From the NCBI RefSeq assembly GCF_036075115.1, contig NZ_CP107958.1, positions 6,014,001 through 6,078,000 on the forward strand: 64,000 nt of DNA, given 5' to 3'. The notes under the pieces are model-generated. The model made no database searches. It was not told the origin of the DNA and saw only the letters and a list, made by a program, of their open reading frames with translations. The first letter of the stretch is position 1. Each line of letters begins with the position of its first letter. The stretch comes from Streptomyces sp. NBC_00377. GTDB lineage: Bacteria > Actinomycetota > Actinomycetes > Streptomycetales > Streptomycetaceae. Of the stretch, positions 20,201 to 26,499 are shown one piece after another. The position numbers and the translations under genes are program-made.

Positions 20201-21140
20201 GGTCAAGGGCCTGTGGAACGCCAACAAGGCGGTGGGCCGGGCCAAGCTCGGTCTCTCCAAGGCCGCGGAGAAGCTGGCCGAAGTCAGGAAGAAGGCCGCG
20301 GCAGCCCGTAAGAAGAAGGGAGCCGACGACGACATCGGCGGCTCCTGCCCCTTCGAGGGCAAGCACAGCTTCCTGCCCGGCACGAAGGTGCTGCTCGCCC
20401 ACGGCAAGACCAAGCCGATCGAGAAGGTGAAGCTCGGCGACAAGATCATCGTCACGGACCCCAAGACGGGGAAAACGGCGGTGCGCGAGGTCGTGGGCAC
20501 GATTGTCACCGAGGACGACAAGCAATTCGTCGACCTGACGGTCAAGGGCACGTCCGGCAAGGCCGAGGCCCTGGTCTCCACCACGACCCACCCCTTCTGG
20601 TCGGAGTCCGGGAAGAAGTGGGTCGAGGCCGGCGACCTCGCACCGGGTATGCGGCTGCACACGGCGAACGGCGACTCGGTCGACGTCACCGCGGTCCGGC
20701 CCTTTGACCGGCGCCAGCGCACGCACGACCTCACCGTCGAGGACATCCACACCTACTACGTCTTCGCGGGTGGCTCGCCCCTGCTGGTGCACAACTGTGG
20801 CGAGCGGACCTACGAGGCGGGAGGCAAGCACGGCAGCGAAGCCCGCGGCAGCTCTCGCGGCGAGAACAGCGCCGAACCCAACAACGGACAGGACGCGCTC
20901 GACAACTCCGTACAGATCAAGGAGACGTCGCCACGCCGGGTCGGGATCGACCGGACCACCGGCGATAGCGTGGTCCTCGATCGCACCCGTGAGGTTCCGT
21001 GCGGCTGCACGGTCGAAGGCGGCACCAACGAGGTCTTCCACGGACACGTGCGGACGGACATCAACACCGATCCGAGCATGGCCAAGGCGAAAAGCGCCCT
21101 ACGCCGGGGAATCAAGAACAAAGAGGTCAAAACTGAGTAG
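14211..21140 (+). CDS. secreted RHS-repeat polymorphic toxin with Hint domain and C-terminal toxin tip
   Basis: 2309 residues; ATG at 14211 with CAGGAAG seven bases upstream, followed by a signal peptide (RRMPRPAFAATVLGLTLALS, cleavage after VQA), so export is by Sec. About 250-900 is the SpvB/TcB-like N-terminal RHS region (PTVGLGYSSQSADGR; GNVMSYFYDRETNYY). About 900-1850 holds many YD/RHS repeats (YDxLGRxT, YDxxGN). The RHS core ends with YANNSPVTHADPSG at about 1850-1862. Next comes a helical, glycine-rich pre-toxin segment with a two-Cys pair (about 1863-2045). A Hint domain (about 2050-2196) starts SFLPGTKV, has the internal TTTHPFW block and ends LLVHNC, an intact Asn-Cys cleavage junction. 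The last 114 residues are the variable toxin tip (NGQDALDNS, TSPRRVGID, HGHVR). I cannot name its activity; a nuclease is plausible. Confidence 0.92.
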   Translation: MFFRGRSLSRRMPRPAFAATVLGLTLALSASSVQALALDDGDRGRTSRPGVQDDGDPAKGSAAKAKSRPSDPARKAAVKGLDKAVWPKQGGAEVKLGATAEAGGLPVRVGKAKAGAKAAQAADKVRVDVLDPKRAAQLGAGVLLGVERADGEDDAAKVRLTVDYSEFAEGFGGSYASRLQLVQLPACAAVATPGSKACPEQPKALATVNDVKSGTVSADVTAAPAPAEGVSTMAGTATSLVAVAAGPSSAQGTYKATALSPSASWSVATSSGAFNWNYPLNTVPTPGGLTPTVGLGYSSQSADGRTSATNNQGSWVGEGFSYDPGYIERRYKPCSDDGHSGSGEQCWAFENATIMLNGSSGELVKDDTTGKWHLSSDDGSKVERLTGAVNGDDGSADDKGEHWKVTTSDGTEYFFGLNRLPGWATGNEETNSVWTAPIFGDDSGEPCYNATFTSANCQQAWRWSLDYVRDTHGNVMSYFYDRETNYYALNGKTDVNGTAYHRGGWLKRIDYGQRDGSVYAAKAPARVVFNTAERCLVTSDFDCAESKRTKANASRWPDVPVDQECKSATKCTSPVQTFFTTKRLASVVTQMRKDATNYQDVDAWILTHLFTDNGDDSKTLWLSKIEHEGRVGTAVKLPSVDLFGEQLANRVDAIGDNIAPFYRFRLSMVLSETGAQLDVTYAPADCTKATLPKPGESVKRCYPVKWAPPGYVDPITDWFHKYVVSAVIETDRTGGSDGMVTRYEYQGDAAWRKAKPDGITDAKYLTWGGWQGYGKVKVTSGTADVQKTRVDHTFMQGMDGDKDADGNTRSVTVKDSTGASYTDEEEFTGQELEVATYDGAKLVGKTINTPVKYTTATQKNSWGTSNAVIVRTQTGRGFSLKSDGTWSETKSTTTFDTANGTGRTLTVDDQGDVSTTKDDTCTRTTYADNTAKNILSLPARSEVVSVKCATTPDRKTQVLGDERTSYDGGAFGAAPTKGDATRTERLTAHDGTTATYQVTGATTYDLYGRPKTQQDAEQYGTADQTKTVYVETNGLLTRTTVTNALGHNTITDYAPAWGMSVGQTDPNGKRTDLAYDALGRLTSVWLADRASTQTPSIKYSYNVRKDKVTAIKTEKIENDGSYGAEYQMYDSMLRSRQIQTEGPDGTRMVADTWYDGTGNVRKTNSTYNAAGAAEGELLLVSNGQVGAQSLLEYDGLGRSTAQISAVSGAEQWRTTTVYDGELTHVDPPVGGVPTTTITDNQGNLSEIRHYRGAAPGVGVPYDSTKYTYNTAGLLETVTDAKSNVWRYEYDQLGRKTKSIDPDAGTSRTEYDELDRPVVAYDGRNKKTSTSYDKLGRVTTTWLGDPDTGTKLTETKYDKAGWLGQAYGSLSYITPTEYFASAVQSMDEFYRPLKTAYQVPVSQGSLAGTYVYTSTYNRDGTLQTSGLPAIGDLPAEVLTYTYDALQRPKTMTGTTDSYVTDTVYNRNSQLQQLELFKGGSGKKVWQTYGYETGTDRLTRSLVDVYGATAPAKDSTYSYDQAGNVLSIADTANSGAPDVQCFAYDGRQRLQDAWTPSATAATAAGSGSRGSTTPVNGTGPTACDSAAGSTALGGPSPYWKSYETDAIGNRVSEINHDTGLNAANNITRSYEYGGAGALGDGPHQVTKVTETIPTGTRQSSYEYDDAGNTTKRTTGGNAQILAWDDTGALSKVTEGSGAETGFLYDAYGNRVQRKDPSGTTVYLPGTELKLSTDGTKKEATRYYDYAGETVAVRTASNLSFVAADHHGTGELAIDAATGAVSQRRFDPFGVDRGTKSGTWPGEKGFVGGTIDASTGLTHLGAREYDSAIGKFISVDPIIDYTQPQQINGYAYANNSPVTHADPSGMIIPECREGLIECRGGMPVTNTDPEVSKAQSDVSKASGDVAAAQQQQSSARQRIKSAGKALIKIARDILGVDAALDCISSGDVGACGETLLNIAGSFAGGLAGKILAKYGAPWKWAKGLKLAKRVTGLVKDMIGGVKGLWNANKAVGRAKLGLSKAAEKLAEVRKKAAAARKKKGADDDIGGSCPFEGKHSFLPGTKVLLAHGKTKPIEKVKLGDKIIVTDPKTGKTAVREVVGTIVTEDDKQFVDLTVKGTSGKAEALVSTTTHPFWSESGKKWVEAGDLAPGMRLHTANGDSVDVTAVRPFDRRQRTHDLTVEDIHTYYVFAGGSPLLVHNCGERTYEAGGKHGSEARGSSRGENSAEPNNGQDALDNSVQIKETSPRRVGIDRTTGDSVVLDRTREVPCGCTVEGGTNEVFHGHVRTDINTDPSMAKAKSALRRGIKNKEVKTE

Positions 21141-21543
21141 ACACGATGCCTCAGGGCGGCCGGCGCAGGACGGGCCGGGCGGGTCGGATGTCTCTGCGTG
21201 GCGCGCGGCCCTCACGGCCGACGTCGGCGGATCCGACCTCGGCCGGGCCACTCGGGCGCTCCTCGCCCTCACGTACGACGATCCGGACCGGGAAGCGGTC
21301 GAGGCGCTCCTCCTGGAGTGCCTCGACCCCGGGGGCCCCGCTGTCGACCCGCAGGTGACGGCACTGGCGGTTACCTGCGCCGGCCACGTCGCGCGGCTGC
21401 ACGGAGCGATCGACGTCCGGCTGGTGGCTCGGGTGCGGGACCTGCTCCAGGATCCCGTGCTCGGGGGCCGGGCCGAAGACGCCGTGGACGACATCGCGTC
21501 CTTCGCTCCGGCAGCACTGGAGCAACCGGAAGACGCCGACTGA
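21133..21543 (+). CDS. putative immunity protein for the RHS toxin (CTG start)
   Basis: 136 residues if started at CTG 21133. AGAGG at 21122-21126 sits six bases before it, and the gene overlaps the RHS stop by eight bases. There is no in-frame ATG, GTG or TTG before a GTG at residue 75, which would remove half the protein, yet codon use shows coding sequence well before that point. The product is small, acidic, cysteine-poor and mostly helical (DLGRATRALLALTYDDPDRE; repeated Ala/Leu helices ending AALEQPEDAD), reminiscent of HEAT-like immunity proteins. The position immediately after a toxin tip is the classical immunity slot. The family is not recognised; a pseudogene or frameshift product is the alternative. 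Confidence 0.6.
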   Translation: MSRHDASGRPAQDGPGGSDVSAWRAALTADVGGSDLGRATRALLALTYDDPDREAVEALLLECLDPGGPAVDPQVTALAVTCAGHVARLHGAIDVRLVARVRDLLQDPVLGGRAEDAVDDIASFAPAALEQPEDAD

Positions 21544-21561
21544 CCCGATCGACCACTGACC

Positions 21562-21593
21562 GGGGCCCGGTTTGACCCCTCAAGCCGGGCCCC
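21562..21593 (+). terminator. terminator after the immunity gene
   Basis: Twelve-pair stem (21562-21573 with 21582-21593, one G-T pair) and an 8-base loop, 18 bases after the stop. It insulates the toxin locus from the ribosomal protein operon. Confidence 0.75.
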
Positions 21594-21753
21594 GTAGCCT
21601 GTTCCTTCGGCGTGTCGGTTGACGTGCCACATCTCCGTAAACCCTCTTCCTCCCGGGTACCGGTACCTAGGTGGCCGGGAGAGGCCGTCCGTGTTCGTTC
21701 CCGGGCGGCTGGACTGCGGGGATGCCGTCCCAGAGCGAGAGAGTGAGATCCGC
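21594..21753 (+). promoter_or_regulatory. promoter and leader region of rplU-rpmA
   Basis: Holds a TTGACG (21619-21624) without a clear -10 at standard spacing, and a 12-bp perfect palindrome made of two GGTACC units (21656-21667). I see no recognised ribosomal-protein leader motif. Confidence 0.3.
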
Positions 21754-22074
21754 GTGTACGCCATCGTGCGCAGCGGTGGTCGCCAGCACAAGGTTGCTGT
21801 CGGCGACATCGTTGAGGTTGACAAGATTTCCACTGCCAAGGTTGGCGACACGGTCGAGCTCTCGACCCTGCTCGTTGTCGACGGCGACGCTGTGACCAGC
21901 GACCCGTGGGTGCTGGCCGGCATCAAGGTCCAGGCCGAGGTCGTGGACCACCACAAGGGTGTGAAGATCGACATCCTTCGCTACAAGAACAAGACCGGCT
22001 ACCGCCGTCGTCAGGGCCACCGCCAGCAGTACACGGCGATCAAGGTCACTGAGATCCCCGCGGCTGCGAAGTAA
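21754..22074 (+). CDS. rplU: 50S ribosomal protein L21
   Basis: 106 residues, normal for L21. The GTG at 21754 is the start because the protein then begins YAIVRSGGRQHKV, the conserved L21 N-terminus; the frame is open upstream but that part is non-homologous. A GAGAG-type purine run precedes it. The C-terminus carries the basic RNA-binding signature KNKTGYRRRQGHRQQYT. L21 binds 23S rRNA domain II during 50S assembly. It is followed after 14 bases by rpmA in the universally conserved rplU-rpmA-obg arrangement. The upstream neighbour is unusual: in the Streptomyces gene order I remember, ribonuclease E/G (rne) lies there, but here it is the toxin locus. Confidence 0.97.
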   Translation: MYAIVRSGGRQHKVAVGDIVEVDKISTAKVGDTVELSTLLVVDGDAVTSDPWVLAGIKVQAEVVDHHKGVKIDILRYKNKTGYRRRQGHRQQYTAIKVTEIPAAAK

Positions 22075-22088
22075 GGGACTGAGGAGAC

Positions 22089-22343
22089 ATGGCACACAAG
22101 AAGGGCGCATCGTCCACCCGGAACGGTCGCGACTCCAATGCCCAGCGGCTCGGCGTGAAGCGCTTCGGCGGTCAGGTCGTCAACGCGGGTGAGATCCTGG
22201 TCCGCCAGCGCGGCACGCACTTCCACCCCGGCGCGGGCGTCGGGCGTGGCGGCGACGACACGCTGTTCGCCCTGGAGGCCGGTTCGGTGCAGTTCGGCAC
22301 CCACCGTGGCCGCAAGGTCGTGAACATCGTTCCGGTCGCCTGA
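22089..22343 (+). CDS. rpmA: 50S ribosomal protein L27
   Basis: 84 residues beginning AHKKGASSTRNGRDS, the flexible N-terminal tail that reaches the peptidyl transferase centre. No Firmicutes-type N-terminal pre-sequence is present. The ATG at 22089 follows GAGGAG (22081-22086). FGGQVVNAGEILVRQRGT is the family core. It is co-transcribed with rplU and followed by a hairpin, so obg may also have its own promoter. Confidence 0.98.
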   Translation: MAHKKGASSTRNGRDSNAQRLGVKRFGGQVVNAGEILVRQRGTHFHPGAGVGRGGDDTLFALEAGSVQFGTHRGRKVVNIVPVA

Positions 22344-22354
22344 TCGGAAGCTTT

Positions 22355-22404
22355 CGCGAGGCGGACCTCACTTCCCGTGCGGGAAGGCGGGTCCGCCTTT
22401 CGCG
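22355..22404 (+). terminator. terminator or attenuator between rpmA and obg
   Basis: Stem of nine pairs (22359-22367 with 22390-22398) enclosing a second small hairpin (22371-22376 with 22381-22386) and followed by TTT. The AT-richer stretch after it (about 22405-22445) could carry an obg promoter. Confidence 0.6.
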
Positions 22405-22464
22405 TGTTACGCAGTAGACAGATACGTACGTTTCGTTTTGTAGCCAGTGCTGGAGGCACCCACC

Positions 22465-23901
22465 ATGACCACCTTCGTGGACCGCGTCGAACTGCATGTC
22501 GCCGCGGGTAACGGAGGCCACGGCTGTGCCTCCGTCCACCGTGAGAAGTTCAAGCCGCTCGGTGGCCCCGACGGGGGCAACGGCGGCCGTGGCGGCGATG
22601 TGATCCTGGTCGTCGACCAGTCGGTCACCACGCTCCTCGACTACCACCACAAGCCGCACCGCAGCGCCACCAACGGCAAGCCCGGCGAGGGCGGCAACCG
22701 CTCCGGCAAGGACGGCCAGGATCTGATCCTGCCGGTCCCGGACGGCACGGTCATCCAGGACAAGGCCGGCAACGTGCTGGCGGACCTGGTCGGCCACGGA
22801 ACCTCGTACGTCGCCGCCCAGGGCGGTCGCGGCGGACTGGGCAACGCGGCGCTGGCCTCGGCCCGCCGCAAGGCGCCCGGCTTCGCGCTGCTCGGTGAGC
22901 CGGGCGATCTCCAGGACATCGTCCTGGAGCTGAAGACGGTCGCGGACGTGGCCCTGGTCGGCTACCCCAGCGCGGGCAAGTCCTCGCTGATCTCCGTGCT
23001 GTCCGCCGCCAAGCCGAAGATCGCGGACTACCCGTTCACGACCCTCGTCCCGAACCTGGGCGTGGTGACGGCCGGCTCGACGGTCTACACCATCGCCGAC
23101 GTGCCGGGTCTGATCCCGGGCGCCAGCCAGGGCAAGGGCCTGGGTCTGGAGTTCCTGCGTCACGTCGAGCGGTGCAGCGTCCTCGTGCACGTGCTGGACA
23201 CGGCGACCCTGGAGTCCGAGCGCGACCCGCTCTCCGACCTCGACATCATCGAGGAGGAGCTCAAGCAGTACGGCGGCCTCGGCAACCGGCCTCGGCTCGT
23301 GGTGCTGAACAAGATCGACGTGCCGGACGGGAAGGACCTCGCCGAGATGGTCCGCCCGGAACTCGAGGCCCGCGGCTACCGCGTCTTCGAGGTGTCCGCG
23401 GTCGCCCACATGGGTCTGAAGGAACTGTCCTTCGCCGTCGCCGAGATGGTGGCCGCGGCGCGCGCGGCCAAGCCGAAGGAGGAGGCGACCCGGGTCGTCA
23501 TCCGTCCCAAGGCGGTCGACGACACCGGCTTCACCGTCTCGCTGGAGGAGGACGGCCTGTTCCGCGTCCGGGGTGAGAAGCCCGAACGCTGGGTGCGCCA
23601 GACCGACTTCAACAACGACGAGGCCGTCGGCTACCTCGCCGACCGCCTCAACCGCCTCGGTGTGGAGGGCGCGTTGATGAAGGCGGGCGCCCGTGGCGGC
23701 GACGGCGTCGCCATCGGTCCGGAGGACAACGCGGTCGTCTTCGACTGGGAGCCGTCCGTGACGGCCGGCGCCGAGATGCTCGGCCGCCGGGGCGAGGACC
23801 ACCGCTTCGAGGAGCCGCGTCCCGCGACCCAGCGCCGCCGGGACAAGCAGGCCGAACGCGACGAGGCGACCCAGGAGTTCGAGGGCTTCGAGCCCTTCTG
23901 A
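22465..23901 (+). CDS. obg: GTPase Obg
   Basis: 478 residues; ATG at 22465 with TGGAGG at 22450-22455. The glycine-rich Obg fold (about 1-158; repeated GGNGG and GGRGG turns) is followed by the G domain: G1 GYPSAGKSS at about 166, G3 DVPGL and G4 NKID. A C-terminal OCT domain with a long acidic/basic tail, typical of actinobacteria, completes it. Obg is an essential GTPase that binds the 50S subunit. In Streptomyces it influences the onset of aerial growth and sporulation (known for the family). It closes the rplU-rpmA-obg block. Confidence 0.98.
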   Translation: MTTFVDRVELHVAAGNGGHGCASVHREKFKPLGGPDGGNGGRGGDVILVVDQSVTTLLDYHHKPHRSATNGKPGEGGNRSGKDGQDLILPVPDGTVIQDKAGNVLADLVGHGTSYVAAQGGRGGLGNAALASARRKAPGFALLGEPGDLQDIVLELKTVADVALVGYPSAGKSSLISVLSAAKPKIADYPFTTLVPNLGVVTAGSTVYTIADVPGLIPGASQGKGLGLEFLRHVERCSVLVHVLDTATLESERDPLSDLDIIEEELKQYGGLGNRPRLVVLNKIDVPDGKDLAEMVRPELEARGYRVFEVSAVAHMGLKELSFAVAEMVAAARAAKPKEEATRVVIRPKAVDDTGFTVSLEEDGLFRVRGEKPERWVRQTDFNNDEAVGYLADRLNRLGVEGALMKAGARGGDGVAIGPEDNAVVFDWEPSVTAGAEMLGRRGEDHRFEEPRPATQRRRDKQAERDEATQEFEGFEPF

Positions 23902-23945
23902 CCCTGTCGGCAGTCCCTCCAGCCCTACGTCCTGTGTGTCTTGCG

Positions 23946-23991
23946 GACCCGTGGCGGCCGGCCCTCCGTGGCCCGGCCGCCACGGGTCTTT
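23946..23991 (+). terminator. strong terminator after obg
   Basis: Perfect 16-bp inverted repeat (23946-23961 and 23973-23988) with an 11-base loop, ending in TTT. Confidence 0.85.
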
Positions 23992-24842
23992 CCTTGCTTC
24001 CGCGAAGTCCGGCGGGTGTGAGGACACCGGTGTGAAAAACCGTCGGCGGGAGCCCGGGACTCCTCTGTGCCCCGGGCTCCTCTCACCGTCTCCTGAGGAA
24101 CCCTTCTTACCGATCCCGGACCATGGAGACGGACGTAAGAAGCCGCGCCATGGAATTCCGTGAAATGGGCTCCGCGGTCAGCGTTATTTCCCGCTTATCC
24201 GCGACGCCACGGGCATGCATATGAAGGACGAGTGCAGTCCCACGTCACGCCACGTGAAGATTCGACCACTCGACAGGGTGATCCAGGCGGTGGCCGGCGC
24301 GGGCGCGGGGGATGCCCGGACGGATCGAGGCGACGCGGTTGCGGGGGAGCGGTGGCGCGGCCCCGCCGCGTTGCGCCGAGGCCCGCCGGGCAGGGATCGG
24401 CCGGCCTCGGACCGCCCGCTCCCGGTGCGGCCGCTCGGGCGCTGCACGGCCGCTCGCCGCCGGGGGCGGGGGTGGGGGCAACTGCGGGGGCCGCTGTGCC
24501 CGGCGGGGCTCTGTCGCAGCCGGGTGTGCCGGAGCCACGCCGGAGGAAAATGGCGCGGGCTCTGGGGAGCCGCCGCGTCGAACGGGGCGGGCGGCCGAGG
24601 ACTCTCAAGCGTTCGTCCGTGTGACTTCGTCACTCTCGGCAATGACATACTTGTTGTGGAGTAACTCACAGGATTTCCAGGGACCATCCGTGGGAAGCCG
24701 CGTCGAGTCTTACCAATCACCAGCGACGCAAGGTGAATGCCAGGTTGCGTGCACATTTGCAGCGGGCGGCGCTCACCTTGCATCGCGGTAACCGCAAGTG
24801 GGACCATTTCCCCGTTCCCTGTCGCCCCAAGGTAGGTCCTCT
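23992..24842. other. 850-bp region without a supported gene
   Basis: Several frames are open here but all have poor codon use and none has a ribosome binding site with recognisable product. The middle (24280-24600) is extremely GC-rich. From 24610 the sequence becomes more AT-rich and contains a 13-bp palindrome, GTGAC-TTC-GTCAC, at 24621-24633. This is probably the promoter and control region of the CDP-ribitol gene. Confidence 0.5.
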
Positions 24843-26342
24843 GTGTCCCAGCACATAGCCAAGCCCCGTACCACCGCAGTGATCCTGGCCGGTGGCACCG
24901 GCCAGCGTGTGGGTCTGTCGATCCCGAAGCAGCTGCTGAAGATCGCCGGCAAGGCAGTCATCGAGCACACTCTGACCACCTTCGAGAAGGCCGACTCGGT
25001 CGACGACATCATCGTGCTGATGGCGCCGGGCTATGTACCCGACATCGAGAAGATCGTTTCCAAGGCCGGGTTCCGGAAGGTCCGGAAGATCATCGAGGGC
25101 GGCTCCACCCGGAACGAGACCACCGAGCGCGCCATCGCGGCCCTGGGCGAGGGGCTGGCCGACGGCGAGGACCTCAACGTCCTCTTCCACGACGCCGTGC
25201 GTCCCCTGCTCTCGCGGCGGGTCATCGACGACTGCGTCACGGCGCTCGAGCGCTACCAGGCCGTCGACGTCGCCATCCCGTCCGCGGACACCATCATCGT
25301 CACGCGTACGCACGGCGAGGACGGCGAGTTCATCACCGAGATCCCGGACCGCTCCCGGCTGCGCCGAGGCCAGACCCCGCAGGCGTTCAAGCTGTCCACC
25401 ATCCGCCGGGCCTACGAGGTGGCGGCGGGCGACCCCAACTTCCAGGCCACCGACGACTGCACCGTCGTGCTGCGCTACCTGCCCGACGTGCCGATCCACG
25501 TCGTGGCGGGCGACGAGTACAACATGAAGGTGACGCAGCCGGTCGACGTGTTCATCGCCGACAAGCTCTTCCAGCTCGCCTCCTCCGCGACCCCCGAGCA
25601 GAAGGGTGAGGAGGTCTACCGCGAGCTGCTCACCGGCAGGACCGTCGTCGTCTTCGGCGGTTCGTACGGCATCGGCAAGGACATCGCCGAGCTCGCCGAG
25701 TCGTACGGCGCCAAGGTCTACGCCCTGGGCCGTTCGACCACCGGCACGCACGTGGAGAACCCGGAGGAGGTGGACGACGCCCTGTCCAAGGCCTACAGCG
25801 AGACCGGCCGCATCGACTATGTCGTCAACACCGCCGGCGTGCTGCGCATCGGCAAGCTCGCCGAGACCGACAACGCGACCATCGAGGAAGCGCTGAAGGT
25901 CAACTACCTGGCACCGGTGCAGATCGCCCGTTCGGCGTACAAGTACCTGGCGGAGACGAAGGGCCAGCTGCTGCTGTACACCTCCAGCAGCTACACCCGC
26001 GGCCGCGCCGAGTACAGCCTGTACTCCTCGACCAAGGCGGCCATGGTGAACCTCACCCAGGCGCTGTCCGACGAGTGGGCGGGTGACGGCATCCGGGTGA
26101 ACTGCGTGAACCCGGAGCGCACGGCGACGCCCATGCGTACCAAGGCCTTCGGGCAGGAGCCCTCGGGCAGCCTGCTCTCCTCCGAGGCCGTCGCCCGCAC
26201 CTCGCTCGACGTGTTGCTTTCCGACCTCACCGGGCACGTCGTCGACGTCCGCCAGCAGGACCCGACGGCGGCCGCCGGCCGGGCTTCCGACTTCGAACAG
26301 GCCCTGGCCGGGGTGCTCGACCGACAGGATGGCATGGCATAA
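24843..26342 (+). CDS. bifunctional CDP-ribitol synthase-like enzyme (IspD/TarI-type cytidylyltransferase fused to a short-chain reductase)
   Basis: 499 residues from the GTG at 24843 with AAGGTAGG upstream. The N-terminal half (about 10-240) is an IspD/TarI-type nucleotidyltransferase: VILAGGTGQR at 13-22 followed by the KQLL CTP-site lysine, FHDAVRP, and RRGQTPQAF. The C-terminal half (about 268-499) is a classical SDR: glycine motif FGGSYGIG and catalytic YSSTK. This domain order matches Bcs1/Acs1 of Haemophilus, which reduces ribulose 5-phosphate to ribitol 5-phosphate and activates it to CDP-ribitol. The next genes are a CDP-polyol phosphotransferase and a GT2 enzyme, so the product very likely feeds a ribitol- or related polyol-phosphate wall polymer. 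Ribitol versus another polyol is inference. Confidence 0.85.
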   Translation: MSQHIAKPRTTAVILAGGTGQRVGLSIPKQLLKIAGKAVIEHTLTTFEKADSVDDIIVLMAPGYVPDIEKIVSKAGFRKVRKIIEGGSTRNETTERAIAALGEGLADGEDLNVLFHDAVRPLLSRRVIDDCVTALERYQAVDVAIPSADTIIVTRTHGEDGEFITEIPDRSRLRRGQTPQAFKLSTIRRAYEVAAGDPNFQATDDCTVVLRYLPDVPIHVVAGDEYNMKVTQPVDVFIADKLFQLASSATPEQKGEEVYRELLTGRTVVVFGGSYGIGKDIAELAESYGAKVYALGRSTTGTHVENPEEVDDALSKAYSETGRIDYVVNTAGVLRIGKLAETDNATIEEALKVNYLAPVQIARSAYKYLAETKGQLLLYTSSSYTRGRAEYSLYSSTKAAMVNLTQALSDEWAGDGIRVNCVNPERTATPMRTKAFGQEPSGSLLSSEAVARTSLDVLLSDLTGHVVDVRQQDPTAAAGRASDFEQALAGVLDRQDGMA

Positions 26343-26366
26343 TCCCTCGGAAATAGCAATCGACTT

Positions 26367-26415
26367 TTCAGGCCTCTGTCGCTTCCCGTTCACGGAGAAT
26401 TCACAGAGGCCTGAA
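26367..26415. promoter_or_regulatory. 13-bp perfect inverted repeat with 23-base spacer
   Basis: Arms 26367-26379 and 26403-26415 are exact complements and lie in the AT-rich 157-bp gap between the CDP-ribitol enzyme and the polyol phosphotransferase. It may be a terminator/attenuator with a large loop, or a two-site operator. The region downstream (26416-26470) is unusually AT-rich and could hold a promoter. Confidence 0.5.
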
Positions 26416-26499
26416 TCCGTAAAATTCCCGAAACCTTCACAAAGGATTTTCCGGACTTTTAGTACACATGATCGGCCCCCTCCCAGAGCAGGTTTCTCC

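Noticed and set aside
24160..24807. Overlapping open frames in the GC-rich gap after obg
   Set aside because: Both strands are open because of GC bias. None has a ribosome binding site with coherent protein features.
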